Part shown: piece by piece, positions 24,212 to 35,900 of the stretch
Position numbering within the stretch: position 1 is the stretch's first letter
How the letters are laid out: the number at the start of each line of letters is the position of its first letter
Source of the DNA: Antedon mediterranea
Lineage: Eukaryota; Echinodermata; Crinoidea; Comatulida; Antedonidae
Direction: 5' to 3'
Assembly (NCBI RefSeq): GCF_964355755.1
Contig: NC_092671.1
Coordinates: 8,505,001 to 8,569,000, forward strand
DNA: 64,000 nt
Position numbers and translations under genes: made by a program
The notes under the pieces: model-generated
Told to the model about the DNA's origin: nothing
Database searches by the model: none
The model's input: only the letters and a program-made list of their open reading frames with translations

Positions 24212-25790
24212 TTACAGACCACACATTGTCATCTTACATATATCACATTTGAAAATCTTTATTCCGTTGTGTTCCACTTTCATGTGATCTTCACAAGTCT
24301 TTAAGGGTTTACCGTGAAAACTACGCATGTGTCGTTGAAAAGTTTCTTCAGTCAAACAATACTTATTTCTACACATAGAACAACGTATTTTTGTTCCTTT
24401 TTTAGCTGCAACTTTGCCCTTGCGATTTCTCCCGTCCGTTCTTTCTTTAACTGGTACTGCAAGTTTATTCTTGTGGCGTATCATAATATGATTATCTAAC
24501 TTGAATTTGTTTTCGAAATTCCTTCTGCACGCAGGCCAATCACATTGAAATGGCTTCGTTTCGTCATGCACGAGTTTCATGTGTCTTTTCAGTTTTTCTG
24601 CATTACTTAAGACTTTCTGGCAAACATTGCACTCCACTTCTTTGTGAACAGAGTTCATGTGCTTTTTAAAAATGACTCTATTCAGAAAGACTTCTTCACA
24701 TAGTGAACAAATTAACTCGTTTTTTTCCGGCACTGCATCTCTGTGTGTTTTCATATGGATATCTAACAGTGATTTATTTTCGAAAATGTCATCGCATCTA
24801 TAACATCTCAGCTTATGCTTATAATCTTTAGGTGTCGTATCTATGTGCATGCGTGTCATATGCGTTTTAAGACATCCAGCACTTAGACAAGTTTTACCAC
24901 AAATGTCACAAGTTTTAGGATCTTTGCGAAATTTATAGCCCCTTCTTTTCCCCTTTGCAGATTGAGAATGAGTGACAAGATGATGATCTAGATCTGATAA
25001 CATTCGAAATGAATGTCCACATTTTTTACAGTCGAAAGGCAAATTGTCCATTTTATGAACATCATTCTGATGACATTTTACCTGAAACTCTGTTTTGAAT
25101 AACTTTTTGCACACGACGCACTCAAAAGAAATTCCTGCATCTTTATTGGCATGCATTTCCAAGTGGTATTTATAGAGAACGGGCTGATAGAAAACCGAAA
25201 CAGGCTTACATATTGTACAGGTTAATATCCGTTTCGGGTGATACTTTATAATATGATCATGCAGTTCTATAGAATTTGTAAATCCAGCAGAAGTACAAAA
25301 ACGACAAGGTTTAAAAGAAAGTTTAGTTTTAATACTTTGGCAAGTATGACCAATCAATGAATTCTCGGTGGCAAACGTTTTCCGACATTTTTCGCAATTG
25401 AACAAGGAAGGTCTCCTTCCCGTGTCAGCGTCATGCCCAACACTATCACTATCAACATAACTTTTAGAGGTACTAGGGAGATGCTCATTACATATTTTTG
25501 CTTTGTAACTTTTCTGTATAGCGTCTTTAGCTTGGCGTGACTTTTTTTTTTTTCTAGTCAATCCTAGAGGTTGAATCATTTTTCTTTGATTCTTTTCAAC
25601 CAACCTACCATCATCACGAACATCATAGGTAACTACATTTGCATTTATGGCGCAATCAGGTTCAACTACGTGTTTCACCATTCGACTGCGGTTACATATG
25701 GCAACATGCTTTTTGTATTTCTTTCTATTCAGCCATTCACCACCACAGGATGCACAATTGAACGTGTAGTCTGCCTTTTCAACGTCATCC
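24212..25790 (-). CDS. C2H2 zinc-finger protein C, last coding exon (5' part missing)
   Basis: A long minus-strand frame starts at a good acceptor (TATTTTCTAG|GG at 25790, phase 2) and ends with TAA at 24212, giving about 526 residues. It carries roughly a dozen C2H2 fingers. The first is an atypical CASCGGEWLNRKKYKKH finger, followed by units such as FECVVCKKLF, FDCKKCGHSF, KTCDICGKT, LRCYRCDDIF and VECNVCQKV. Most linkers lack the classical TGEKP. It is therefore a poly-finger nuclear protein, probably DNA- or RNA-binding. The last finger stops at CDICKMTMCGL before its histidines, so the C-terminus looks truncated. The fragment at 27.8 kb still has a complete finger there. The first exon was not found; in paralogue B it is a short acidic exon joined in the same phase. 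Function is unknown. Confidence 0.85.
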
Positions 25791-26277
25791 CTAGAAAATA
25801 TCAAATACAACGAGTAAAATGATTGATACACAAGCCACACCCGATATCTTTGGTTAGTTAATGAAAATTGAGTTAAACCCCATTACAAATGACTCCAAGA
25901 ACCTTGGTAGATTTAGACTGTTTTACGGTTAAATTGCCAATTTGAAGAGAGACATTTATCAGCCTTTGCATATAGTGACGGTACGCCACAATAAAAAATT
26001 CAGCTGTCATCATTAAGATATAACATGTTACTGGACATCCATTGCCTCACTTTGATGATTTGTGAGGATGGCTAACTATTTGCTTGGTTCAATATGTGCG
26101 CACACTTGCAATCAATAGTATACGTGTTGCAGCACCACTCAACGAATTGGATAGACTTACAACACATAATTTGAGATGGTTTGTAACAGCGTTACAAAAC
26201 TTCTGAATAACAAATTCAATAAATACAACTGAGACAGAAAGTAAATATTTTACATTACTGTACTTATATATAATTAA
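25791..26277. other. Intron or intergenic DNA, nothing recognised
   Basis: AT-rich DNA upstream (minus-strand sense) of zinc-finger exon C. No upstream exon could be supported. Confidence 0.5.
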
Positions 26278-26454
26278 TGTTCTTTGCCTGATTTGTTTAT
26301 ATATATATAATTATATATATATATAAATCCAAAGGCAAATTACTGAAAAAAATGACAATGCTGTGGGTATCAGTGGCTGGATCTCAATGGAGATACAAAA
26401 AAAAAAGCGAAAAGCTAAATCAAAACGATAAAGTAAACAGCCAGAAAAGTTAGC

Positions 26455-26489
26455 AGAGCTTTCGGGCAACACTAGCCCTTCATCTCATT
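26455..26489 (-). repeat. Hammerhead-like remnant, core broken
   Basis: On the minus strand GATGAAGGGC, a short loop, GCCC, then GAAAGCTC follow the order conserved core, helix II, GAAA of Penelope-type hammerheads. The CTGATGA box has become GAGATGA, so it is probably inactive. Confidence 0.45.
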
Positions 26490-26596
26490 GAGCTTGTGCA
26501 CTCTTTGTGTTCATAATCAGTGTACCATGTCCCGCATACCTGGCTCAGCCTATATATTGTGCCAGTTCTGCGGTACATTTCATTTCGAAACCTGAG

Positions 26597-26641
26597 CTGC
26601 ACTGACGAGATCTAATAAGCTCGAAACAGTACTGTCTGCAG
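26597..26641 (+). ncRNA. Hammerhead ribozyme (type I), intact core
   Basis: All core boxes are present in order. Helix I is CTGCA (26597-26601) paired with TGCAG (26637-26641). The box CTGACGA is at 26602-26608. Helix II runs 26609-26622 with a GA/TC base, one mismatch, CT/AG and an AATA loop. The box GAAA is at 26623-26626. Helix III is the self-complementary ACAGT/ACTGT. The predicted cleavage follows C26636 (UC site). Penelope-like retroelements are known to carry hammerheads with very short helix III that act best as dimers. The adjacent Penelope ORF remnant agrees. Activity is untested. Confidence 0.75.
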
Positions 26642-26659
26642 ATTGGATATATATATATC

Positions 26660-26817
26660 CAATCTACTCAAGCATATAGTAGCGCAAACAAAAAATGCAA
26701 CCTCTGCCTCAAAGAGAAATTATTTATCATCCGCCACCCTGAATTATCGACATTAAACAAACGTAACGAACTTGTGTCCGCCTGCCGGCACAGAAAGAAA
26801 GCATTGTTACATAACAG
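26660..26817 (+). pseudogene. Penelope-like retroelement ORF, C-terminal fragment
   Basis: In frame, AYSSANKKCNLCLKEKLFII followed by LNKRNELVSACRH, RKKALL and a stop (TGA, about 26815) matches the end of Penelope-like proteins. There the GIY-YIG endonuclease carries a CxxC...H zinc-binding pattern and a final LNKRNEL..CRH motif. Reverse transcriptase and the rest of the ORF are absent, so this is a remnant. The hammerhead lies immediately upstream, probably in the preceding terminal repeat after internal deletion. Confidence 0.75.
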
Positions 26818-26904
26818 CTGACATTCCAAAACATATCACCTGTAAATGCTAATTCTACAAGTAAATGCGCTTATAAGCAACGTTGTAATTGATTGTTCTC
26901 ATTA

Positions 26905-26952
26905 TAGTCTCCTGATGAGTGAGTTGCACGACTCACAAAACAAGCCTGTAGA
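26905..26952 (+). ncRNA. Second hammerhead, core mutated (G12 to A)
   Basis: TCTC and GAGA pair as helix I. CTGATGA lies at 26912-26918, followed by a perfect 6-bp helix II (GTGAGT/ACTCAC). Then AAAA replaces GAAA, and ACA/TGT form helix III. G12 is essential for catalysis, so this copy should be dead. It sits downstream of the Penelope ORF end, where a second terminal repeat is expected. Confidence 0.6.
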
Positions 26953-27055
26953 GAACTGTAGAACTGTAGTTTTTACTTCTTTTCCAGACTTAACGTATAT
27001 TTTAGCTTTACTTTACCGTATTGAGCACTTTTTAGACGGTTACATTGAACTGAAC

Positions 27056-27086
<31 letters not shown>

Positions 27087-27281
27087 ATGTTCTTTGCCTA
27101 GTGCGTTTATATATATATATATATAAATCCAAAGGCAAATTACTGAAAAAAATGACAATGCTGTGGGTATATATATATATATATATATATATAAACACAA
27201 CAGGCATAGAAATAAATTCCAAACCGCCCGGTGATACACTGAAAATTATTTCATTTATTTTTTAAACGATATATATATATG

Positions 27282-27402
27282 AAAAGAACGTTGAGTTTCT
27301 CGACGTTCCGATCAATATACTTTGATCGTCCTCAGGAGTAAGATTAAGAAGGATCAAAGTATATTGATCAAAATGTCGAGAAACTCAACATTCTTTCCAG
27401 AA
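27282..27402. repeat. Long imperfect hairpin (about 45-bp arms)
   Basis: AAGAACGTTGAGTTTCTCGA ... ATCAATATACTTTGATC is mirrored by GATCAAAGTATATTGATC ... TCGAGAAACTCAACATTCTT, with about 30 bases between. The structure is MITE-like. No target duplication was identified. Confidence 0.75.
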
Positions 27403-27762
27403 CTATATATACGTGGTGTACCGCATAACAACATTTGATTTCGCCATGCAAAACTTCAAACAATATGTAAAATCATTATGTAATATAAGTTTGTAATTCC
27501 TGTATTATTTTAAAAACTAAATTTAATGAAAATGAGCCAGTGAAGAAAGGTCAGATTATTTGAAATTGTAGCCTACATAGCACAATGAAACAACTGATAT
27601 TTTTTAAGAATTCTTATTTTATAATGTTAAATTATCTTTAAAAATAATTTACCAACTTAAATTGTTTACATGAATAATTGGGTCTACCATATTACATCAT
27701 AATCACTTTAACAGTAACTGTAAGAAACAGAACATTTGAGTGAAAACATAAATTGCGAATTG
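27403..27762. other. Intergenic, nothing recognised
   Basis: AT-rich DNA without coding signal. Confidence 0.5.
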
Positions 27763-28155
27763 TTATGTCTTCCTTCTTCGATGTTTCTTTGGAAGTACCA
27801 CCGTTAGGTGTACCATATTACATCGCAACCGATTAAAAGGCATGCACGTCTGGGGGTTATATTTGTTCTGGTGTATTTCCATGTGAATATCAAATACCGA
27901 TTTCTCTCCGAATGTCATCTTACATTTACCACATTTGAACAAATTGTTGTGTTTCGTGTTCATTTTAAAAAACAAAGAGTTTCACCACAAAGTTCTTAAA
28001 AGTCATTTGCATTTAATACTAGTACTTCTTCTTTGTTAACCACCATTCGACTGCGGTTACATATGGCAACATGTTCCTTGAATTTTTTTTCATTCAACCA
28101 TTCACCACCACAGGATGCACATTTTAATATGTCATAGAATGTATCAACGTCAACC
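27763..28155 (-). pseudogene. Shortened paralogue of zinc-finger exon C
   Basis: At 28155 an acceptor identical in context to that of gene C (ATTTTCTAG|GG, phase 2) opens a frame with CASCGGEWLNEKKFKEH and VAICNRSRMV, nearly the same as the start of exon C. It stops at 27996 after LNANDF. A second frame at 27763-27975 contains the finger FKCGKCKMTFGEKSVFDIHM, equivalent to the truncated last finger of gene C. The fingers between are missing, so this looks like an internally deleted duplicate. It could be an alternative terminal exon rather than a dead copy. Confidence 0.7.
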
Positions 28156-28496
28156 CTAGAAAATATTAAATACAACGTATAAAATGCCTTGATACTAACT
28201 GATAAACTCCACAAACGTGCCATCGACCATTTGATTAGCTGAAAACTAAATTAAATGCCTTGATACACAACACAATCCATACCGATGTAAACCATATATT
28301 TTGATGAGCTACAGTAACGTCATTGTTTTATTTCGCCAGCAATGGCATATGGACATTTCAGACATGCAAAAAATGGAAACGCATAACAAATAATCAAATA
28401 TACATTAAATAAATAAATCCTTTAATTTAATGTAGAATTAACACATATTTTACTGATTCGAATTACAATGAGGCTGCATTTTTCTTCAATCTATAA
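28156..28496. other. Intergenic, nothing recognised
   Basis: AT-rich DNA between the zinc-finger fragment and a MITE. No first exon for the zinc-finger genes is visible. Confidence 0.5.
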
Positions 28497-28864
28497 TGTT
28501 AAAGATGTATTGTCCCCCTGAAAAAATAATTCTAACAAAATTTGTTGTTGAATATTCCATTTTAGTGCAACATAATAGTTATCCACTTTGACGAAAAATT
28601 GGATCTAAAAAAAAAATGTATTTACCTGAAAAAAAAATGTAATTTAGAGCAAAATATGATCAAATTGGTTGCCAGCCAATGGATTTTTGGTTGAAATTTA
28701 CCATTTATTTTGTCATTTTATAAGTGAAAACATGATTTTTTTTCATTTAATTTTCTATGGAAGTGATTAACTTTATTAAAACTACAAAATAACATATTCA
28801 AAGTCTGATTTAATTAATCTTTATTTTTCATGTTTTTGGGGGACAATACATCTTTAACATTTCA
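28497..28864. mobile_element. MITE family 3 (AATGTTAAAGATGTATTGTC ends)
   Basis: AATGTTAAAGATGTATTGTC at the left and its complement (GACAATACATCTTTAACATT) at the right form a terminal inverted repeat of about 24 bases continuing into CCCC. A degraded relative is visible near 41508-41555. Confidence 0.8.
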
Positions 28865-28940
28865 TGATTATTTCAAATAAAGCAGTGGATTTTCTGTACA
28901 ACACAAAATCACAAAATAACGGTTTGACGCCCATATAGAG

Positions 28941-29513
28941 TATAATACCCCTTTCACACCAAAACTCCGGAGTGTCTCCGGAGACACCCCGGGGTTTATG
29001 ACCATTCAAAACGTCGAGAAACTCCGGAGATACCCTTTCACACCAACCTAGCAACACCAGGGTTCATAAAATAAAATTGTAAATGTCGCCCTCTAGTTTG
29101 TTTGTTTACATAGCGACGATCGTTAGAATCATTTTAATTAATAATATTTTAAATTTAAAAATTACTTTCAAAGTCTCAGAAGTAATATAATGTTTTATTG
29201 ATACTACATATTATTTTCTAGACCCGCTATATATTTTGTACAAATATTTAAAGTATTTTGAAATAAAACTAAAGCAATGAGTGATCGTGTGAGGATGACC
29301 TTTTGACCCGAAACACTCCGGATTTGATGTTGGTACCTTTCACACCAAAACACCGGGGTGTCCCCGCAGTTCGCTCTCCGGAGAATGTTCAGCTGTTCAA
29401 CCCCGCAGTTTTAAACTCCGGAGTTGCTTGATTTTACCTTTCACACCAAACAGCGGGGCGTCAACTCCGGGGTGTCTCCGGAGTTTTGCTTTTGGTGTGA
29501 AAGGGGTATTATA
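28941..29513. mobile_element. MITE with CCGGAG-rich subterminal repeats
   Basis: The ends TATAATACCCCTTTCACACC and GGTGTGAAAGGGGTATTATA are inverted. CCTTTCACACCAA and CTCCGGAG recur several times in both halves. Similar sequence extends outwards from both ends (AAAATAACGGTTTGA versus TTCAAACCATTATTTT), so the full inverted repeat is longer, from about 28900 to 29555. The superfamily is not determined. Confidence 0.75.
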
Positions 29514-29923
29514 TATATATGGTCTTCAAACCATTATTTTGCGAAATTATATATTTCACAAAATTGTATATTTTACATTGTATACCTATATTATAGACAT
29601 ACAATGCAGATTTTATTATAATGATGATCACACTGAAAATGTTTTAAATATATATCAACAATTAGGGTATAAAATAATGTGTCTCTGCTGGAGGGCCTAC
29701 TCTGGCCAAATTGCATTGTTCAATCTACATCTACTGGAACAATGTGTTATTAATTATATAGTATTAGAATATTGATAATAAGTTTTGCAGTACACAAGGT
29801 AATATTCTTTTTAAAAAGTAAGTACGTACGATCGAACCCAAACTTACCTACTTCCCTTTTTAAAGGAAGTTAGTACTTGTAATATCACAATGTTACTACA
29901 GTAAATTAGAATACATTATTAAA
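29514..29923. other. 3' flank of the Myb/SANT array gene
   Basis: It includes the outer arm of the preceding MITE. A minus-strand AATAAA (29617-29612) lies about 310 bases past the stop codon of the next gene and could be its poly(A) signal. Confidence 0.4.
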
Positions 29924-32900
29924 TCAGCTATTAGTATTTCCATCCTTGTTACTTGTGCACATATTTGGATCAAAGTTTCTTCTTAAAGCTGCTAACATTG
30001 TTTGAAATTCTTTAGATCTCCGCTCCTCGGCAAGCCTTTTATCTTCTAAATCTTGTTTCATAAAATCCAATAAGCCAGTCATATACCTTTCTTCTGCTTT
30101 CTCTAGCCTCTTTTCTTGCCTTCTTTTGCTTGCTGAAGACGTAAATGTTCTAGTATTTCTCCAAGCTATCCCATCCATTTTTCTAGTCAAAATTAGAAAT
30201 GACTTTTCTGACAAAAGAGTTTCTTTCTCTCTTTTTTCATCTAAAATAAATGAAAATAAATACAGTTTAATTAAGCAGAATGTTAATAATACTAATTTCA
30301 AAAGTATTTTGAATAATTTCAAAAGTAGTTTTAATCAAGTGCAATTGTAAACAAATATTTAAGAAAAAATTAATTAACCTTTGTTATCTTGAAATTGCTG
30401 CTTAGACCTTTCTAGGAGACTTCTAAGAACAATAGATTCTTTCTCACCCTCTCTTGATACATTTTGTTTGTTACCAGGTTTGGTGTTGTTATGTCCAAGT
30501 TGCTGCAACAATAACGGTTGATCTTTGCTGCCATGTTGAAAGTTTTCAAGTTTGTTTTCTGGTTGTAAGTTTAGAAACTGCTGAATGTCTTGTTTCTGTA
30601 AACTGAAATGTCCTTCCTCGTTTTCATCTACATTAAATTGCTGGCAAAACATATGTTGCTGATCTTTCTCTTGTATTTTCCCATGTTGCTGTATGTTGAC
30701 AGATTTTTGTTTATTTTTTTGAAAATCTATTAAAAAACAGAAACAAAATATCATACAAATAATTAGATGTTCATAAGCTATATATTTCAACTAAATAAAT
30801 ACTTTTGAGATGGCAAAGTTTATAAATAACATAATTCAACAGCAAGTATTGGTAACATGAACAATAAAGGTTTTTTAAACATACCCTCATCTTTAAAAGA
30901 ACTACTGACATTTTCCTCTAATGAGTTGTCTAGCGAAGAATTTAATAGTTCCTTCATTTTATAGTAAAATGGAAATGTTGCCAAGACGTCTGTTTCTGAC
31001 GGTGGACCAGTATCATTAAAAACCTTGTATGCTCTCTTCAGATCTTTTATTTTACGCTGAATCTGAATCCAATTTCTATAAAAAGGACCGCATTCTGCCA
31101 ACCGTCTTGCCATTTCAACAAATGTACCCTTCTTAGTTTTATGCGAGTCTAATACACTTTTGATTTCAGGTTGAGCCCAAATGTCTAAAAGATGGTAGAC
31201 TTCTATATCTGCCCAATTGAATGCTCTTCTTCTATTTAAAGTTTGATCTTGCTTAGTTTCCATTTGGTTTCTATTCATCTCTTCAGCTTCATTTTTATTT
31301 TCATTGACCCAATTTTGCTGAATGTTTCCATGTTCTCTCATATGTTGCCACTTATTGTCATTTTTCTCCTCTTCTTTGCTATTAGGTTGCATGGTGGTAT
31401 GTTGGTTTCTGTTATCAAGTGATTTACTACACATAATCTGCTCTTCAATATCATCAAACTCCTTTATTTCATCAAAAACTTCTCCATCGTTAGGATATTG
31501 AGAACTCACTTCATCACTGAGTACAAAGGAAAGCTCAAAACCTACTTCTATAAAAAACAAGACATTGTTATACTACAAAAGCATTAATTGCTTACCTCTA
31601 ACCCATAGTTAAATTTTCAAAATTAGAAAATAATTTTTGTTACAAATGCCTGGTTCTGTGAGGTTTTTGGATATATACAAATGGTACAAATACGTCAGGT
31701 GATGAAATAGAAAATATACTTACTATCATCTCCAACTGACTCATCAACATTCTCCGGAAAATATGAAGAGTATGGTTTTATTAAACCTTTCATTTTGTAG
31801 TAAAATGGAAAAGTTCTAAAGATTTCAACTTCCGATGGTGGACCAGCATCATTGAAAACCTTGTACGCTCTTCTTAGATCTTTTATTTTGCGCTGAATCT
31901 GAATCCAATTTCTATCATAAGGACCACAGTCTGCCAACCGTCTAGCAATTTCAACAAAGGTACCTTTCTTTGTTTCATGTGAGTCTATTACCCTTTTGAT
32001 TTCTGGTTCACACCAAATGTTTAAAAGGTGGTTGACTTCTTTTTCTGTCCAAAGAATTCGTTTTTGTTTTGAAGTCTTTGAATCATCTTCTCTCATCTCA
32101 TTACTTTCATCCACAATTTGATCTTCCTGATTTTCTTCTTTATTGTCTGGTTCAGTATTTTCCTGCTGTTTGTCAAGTAGCTGTTTACTATCTAAAAGCT
32201 TTTCATTTTCAAGCTCTTCATTTTCATCAAAAACTTCTTCGTCTCCGCCCTGATAATTTTCTTCATCACTTAAGATGTGAGAGTGCTCTAAACCTGAAAT
32301 CATAATTTAATTGTAGTTTTGTTATGTGGTGGTACACATTTTGTTTTAGATTCCAAAAAAAATTTGGAACACCCTCAATGTTAATACCACAGTCAGAGGT
32401 TGATTACTGCCCTCACCCATCTATTTAGCTTGCCCTTTAAAGACTAATAACTAATAAAAGTATGATGATTTAGTAAATGTTTCAAAAATGTTTAGATTTT
32501 TTTTGTTTTTAAGAACAAAGGTAATTAGCTAGTCAGTTTTAATATTACAAACATGTACAGAACATAAAAAGAAACTTACTATCATCTTCAATGAAAGTAT
32601 CAACATTGTCAGGAACATCTGAAGAGAATTTCATTAAACCTTTCATTTTGTAGTAAAATGGAAACGTTCTAAAGATTTCAACTTCCGATGGTGGACCAGC
32701 TTCACTGAAAACCTTGAACGTTCTTCTTAGATCTTTTATTTTACGCTGAATCTGAATCCAATTTCTATCATAAGGACCACAGTCTGCCAACCGTCTTGCA
32801 ATTTTAACAAATGTACCTTTCTTTGCTTCATTTGATTCTATTACTCTTTTGATATCAGGTTCACACCAAATGTCTAAAAGAAGGTGCACTTCTTTTTCTG

Positions 32901-35900
32901 TCCAATTGACTCTCTTCTGTTTTGAGAGATCTTCTTTCATTTTACTACTTTCAAGTTGGTTAACATCATTCTGGTGTAACTGCGGACTTAACTGTTTACA
33001 ATCTAAAAGGATCACTTCACTATCAATCTCTTCATTTTCATCCAAAATATCATCCTCCTGATATGGATAACTGTCTTCATCACTTAAAGCTGAAATCACA
33101 ATTTAATTTTGATTTATTTATTACAATAATACAACTTATCTACAGTAGTGCTTTCTGTCAAACAAAGCACACAAAAACAATATACTTTACAAATTCCGGA
33201 ACACAACCTACCATCATTCATTGAAGTATTGGCATTGTCTTTTATGCTGTCCGATACATCTGCTAAAGGCTTCTTTATCAACTCTTTCATTTTGAAGTAA
33301 AATGGAAAAACTTTCACAATTTCAGCTTCTGGTCTATCCTGATATAGCTTGTATAATCTCCTCAGGTCTTTTACTTTGTGCTGGATCTGAATCCAGTTTC
33401 TAATATAAGGACCACGATCTCCTAACCTTTTGGCCATTTCAGCCCAAGCCTTTGTTTTGTTTTTATGAGTTGACTCTGTAATGTGTTTTATATCTGGTTC
33501 ACTCCAGACGTCTATAAGGTGATTGATTTCAGTATCTCTCCAATTGATATCTCGTTTTCTTTTATGAGTAGACTCCACTACACTCGAATCAGTCAATAGC
33601 TGCTCTTCAATCTCGCTATTATCAAATGGTTGCTCAATCTCTGGATGCTGATCAAATGTTTCATCTTCATCTTGGCCAAATTCTTCATCACTCACAATAT
33701 CTTCAAAATCTGAAATTATATGGTAAATGTTGCAAATATACAAATATAAATTAACATTAAAAAATTATAAATAAAACAAAAGCTGCAGTTCTGTTTTTAT
33801 TTTTGATTTAAGACATTTAAGAAGATAGTAAATCTGGATAACTAAATCAATAATCATTGGTCAATCATTGGTTACCAAGGCTACTATTGTAAATTAAATA
33901 AAACAATAGTTACACTAAATAAAAATAGATTAAAAAAAAACAATACCTTCTTCTTCTACAGCAGTTCCGGTGTTATCCAGAACATCCGATGATGATTGCT
34001 TAAATAATTCTTGGAGTTTGTAATAAAATGGAAACACCCTCATAATTTCAAATTCTGATTTCGGATTCTCATTACAGAGCCTAAAGGATTGTCTCAAACC
34101 TTTAATTTTAACCTGAACTTGCATCCATGTTCGCTTATGAGGACTGCAAGTCAACCGCTTGGCAATTTCATTCCAGGCCCACTTTTTACTGCTCTTTCGA
34201 TGGGATTCAATTACCCTCCTTATTTTAGGTTCACTCCAAATTTCTATCAGATTATAGGTTTCGGTATCTGACCACCTTGACGCCCTTCTCTTTTTATTTA
34301 AAGATCTTCTTTCAAGTTGGTCCTTATTGGCTAATGGTGCTTCATCTTGACGCTGCGTAACAAAGCTTGCGCTCTCAATGTTTGTGTTTCTTCTCAATCT
34401 ATCAAACTCATTATCTGTATCCGATTGTTGTTCGTCCTCATCGAGGAAACTTTCTTCATCACTTAGAATACAAGAATCTGCGTCAAAAAATATAAAACTA
34501 ATGTAAATATTAAATAACACAGTATTTCATAATATTGCCAAGAACTCATTTTATTTGTGAAGGATAATAAAAGATCAGAGTTTAAAATTACGAGTAATTA
34601 ACAAAACGATATAGAAAATTAAAAACTTACCATCGTCGTCATCATCTTGTACCAGACTCTTGATATTTTCTTCTAATGAGCTGTTACCAAGTACATCCGA
34701 GAGGGACTTCTTCATTAAATTTTGAATTTTGTGATAAAATGGAAATACCTTCAAGACTTCAGTTTCTGAACGTGGACCAGAATAATGACAAATCTTGTAT
34801 GCTGCCCTCAGGTCTTTAACTTTTTGCTTGACTTGCTTCCAGGTCTTATTATGACATCTTGAAGATAACCTTTGTGCAATTTCAGCCCAAACAAATTGTT
34901 TACTAACATTTTTACTTGATTCAGTTATACTCCTTATTTCAGGTTGGCTCCAGATTTCAATGAGGTCATTGATTTCAAAATCTGTCCAGTAGGAAGTCAT
35001 TTTTCTTTTTGAAATTAAGTTAGCATTATCCTCATCAATATTGTCATCAGCTTTACTTAAAAATAAAGCTTGTACTTCTTTTGCAATTATGGCGCTAGTT
35101 TCACACTGATTACCATTTTTGCTTGTATTCTGAACTTCTGTACCGTTATCATCTTCTATTACTTCACATTCTGTACTTTCATCATTATCTTTTTGTTCAG
35201 TAAGTGTTTCTTCTAGAAAAACCAGAAATATTAGCTTCAATAGATGCTCAAACTAATCAAACATATTTCTTTCTTAAGAACAACTAATAATCAGAATAAA
35301 ATTCAACTCCCTGTAATAATCAGAATAAAATTCAACTCCCTGTAATAATCACATCTACTGCACAGTAATATGCCTAACAATACAATATATTCCACTGTTT
35401 CAATATACGTCTTTACTTTGAAATCTGTAATTAACTATAAGGCCAACCCTAAACCAAAATTGTTTTCAGCCTGCAAGTACTAATGTATGTTCATCACTAG
35501 GTTTCAGATTATGTCAGTGTCACTGTCACTACTTCCCTAATGAAGCATACAAATGCCAAATGTCACCTAATACTATAGTTTTTTCCCATTAGGTCAACTT
35601 ACCTAAGTTTTCTTCTAACAAAGCAATTTCTTTGGCTGATGAGTCCACCATCAATTCGTGGATTCTGGTGCTGAATTGGCGATTTATAGTGAAGAAAGGC
35701 CCTCTGTACATTTGTAGTAAGTTCTTGATTTTAGAGCGAATTTCAATTTCAGGTCTCTCAGTGTGTCCAAGCTCAACCAACCTTAAGCGAATTTTGTTCC
35801 AAACATCTTTTGTATTTTTGTTGGATGTTAATTCATTTTTTATTTCAGACTCACTCCAAATATCTATAAGGTGATGAGTTTCATCATCTGACCATGTAGC

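Larger units (their letters stand above)
26278..27265. repeat. TA-rich flanking direct repeats and SINE end around a Penelope remnant
   Basis: Blocks at 26278-26371 and 27085-27172 share TTCTTTGCCT, a TA run, and AAATCCAAAGGCAAATTACT followed by a further 27 matching bases. They bracket the Penelope-like fragment, about 805 bp apart. The block after 27190 carries the SINE body end also seen at 21.7 kb. The direct repeats may be element termini or a local duplication. Confidence 0.6.

Noticed and set aside
26846-27265. 139-codon plus and 88-codon minus open frames
   Set aside because: They run through (TA)n repeats giving IYIYIY peptides; chance frames in low-complexity DNA.
28854-29775. Frames of 65-115 codons with GVSPEFCFWCERG
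   Set aside because: They arise from the inverted ends and CCGGAG repeats of the MITE.
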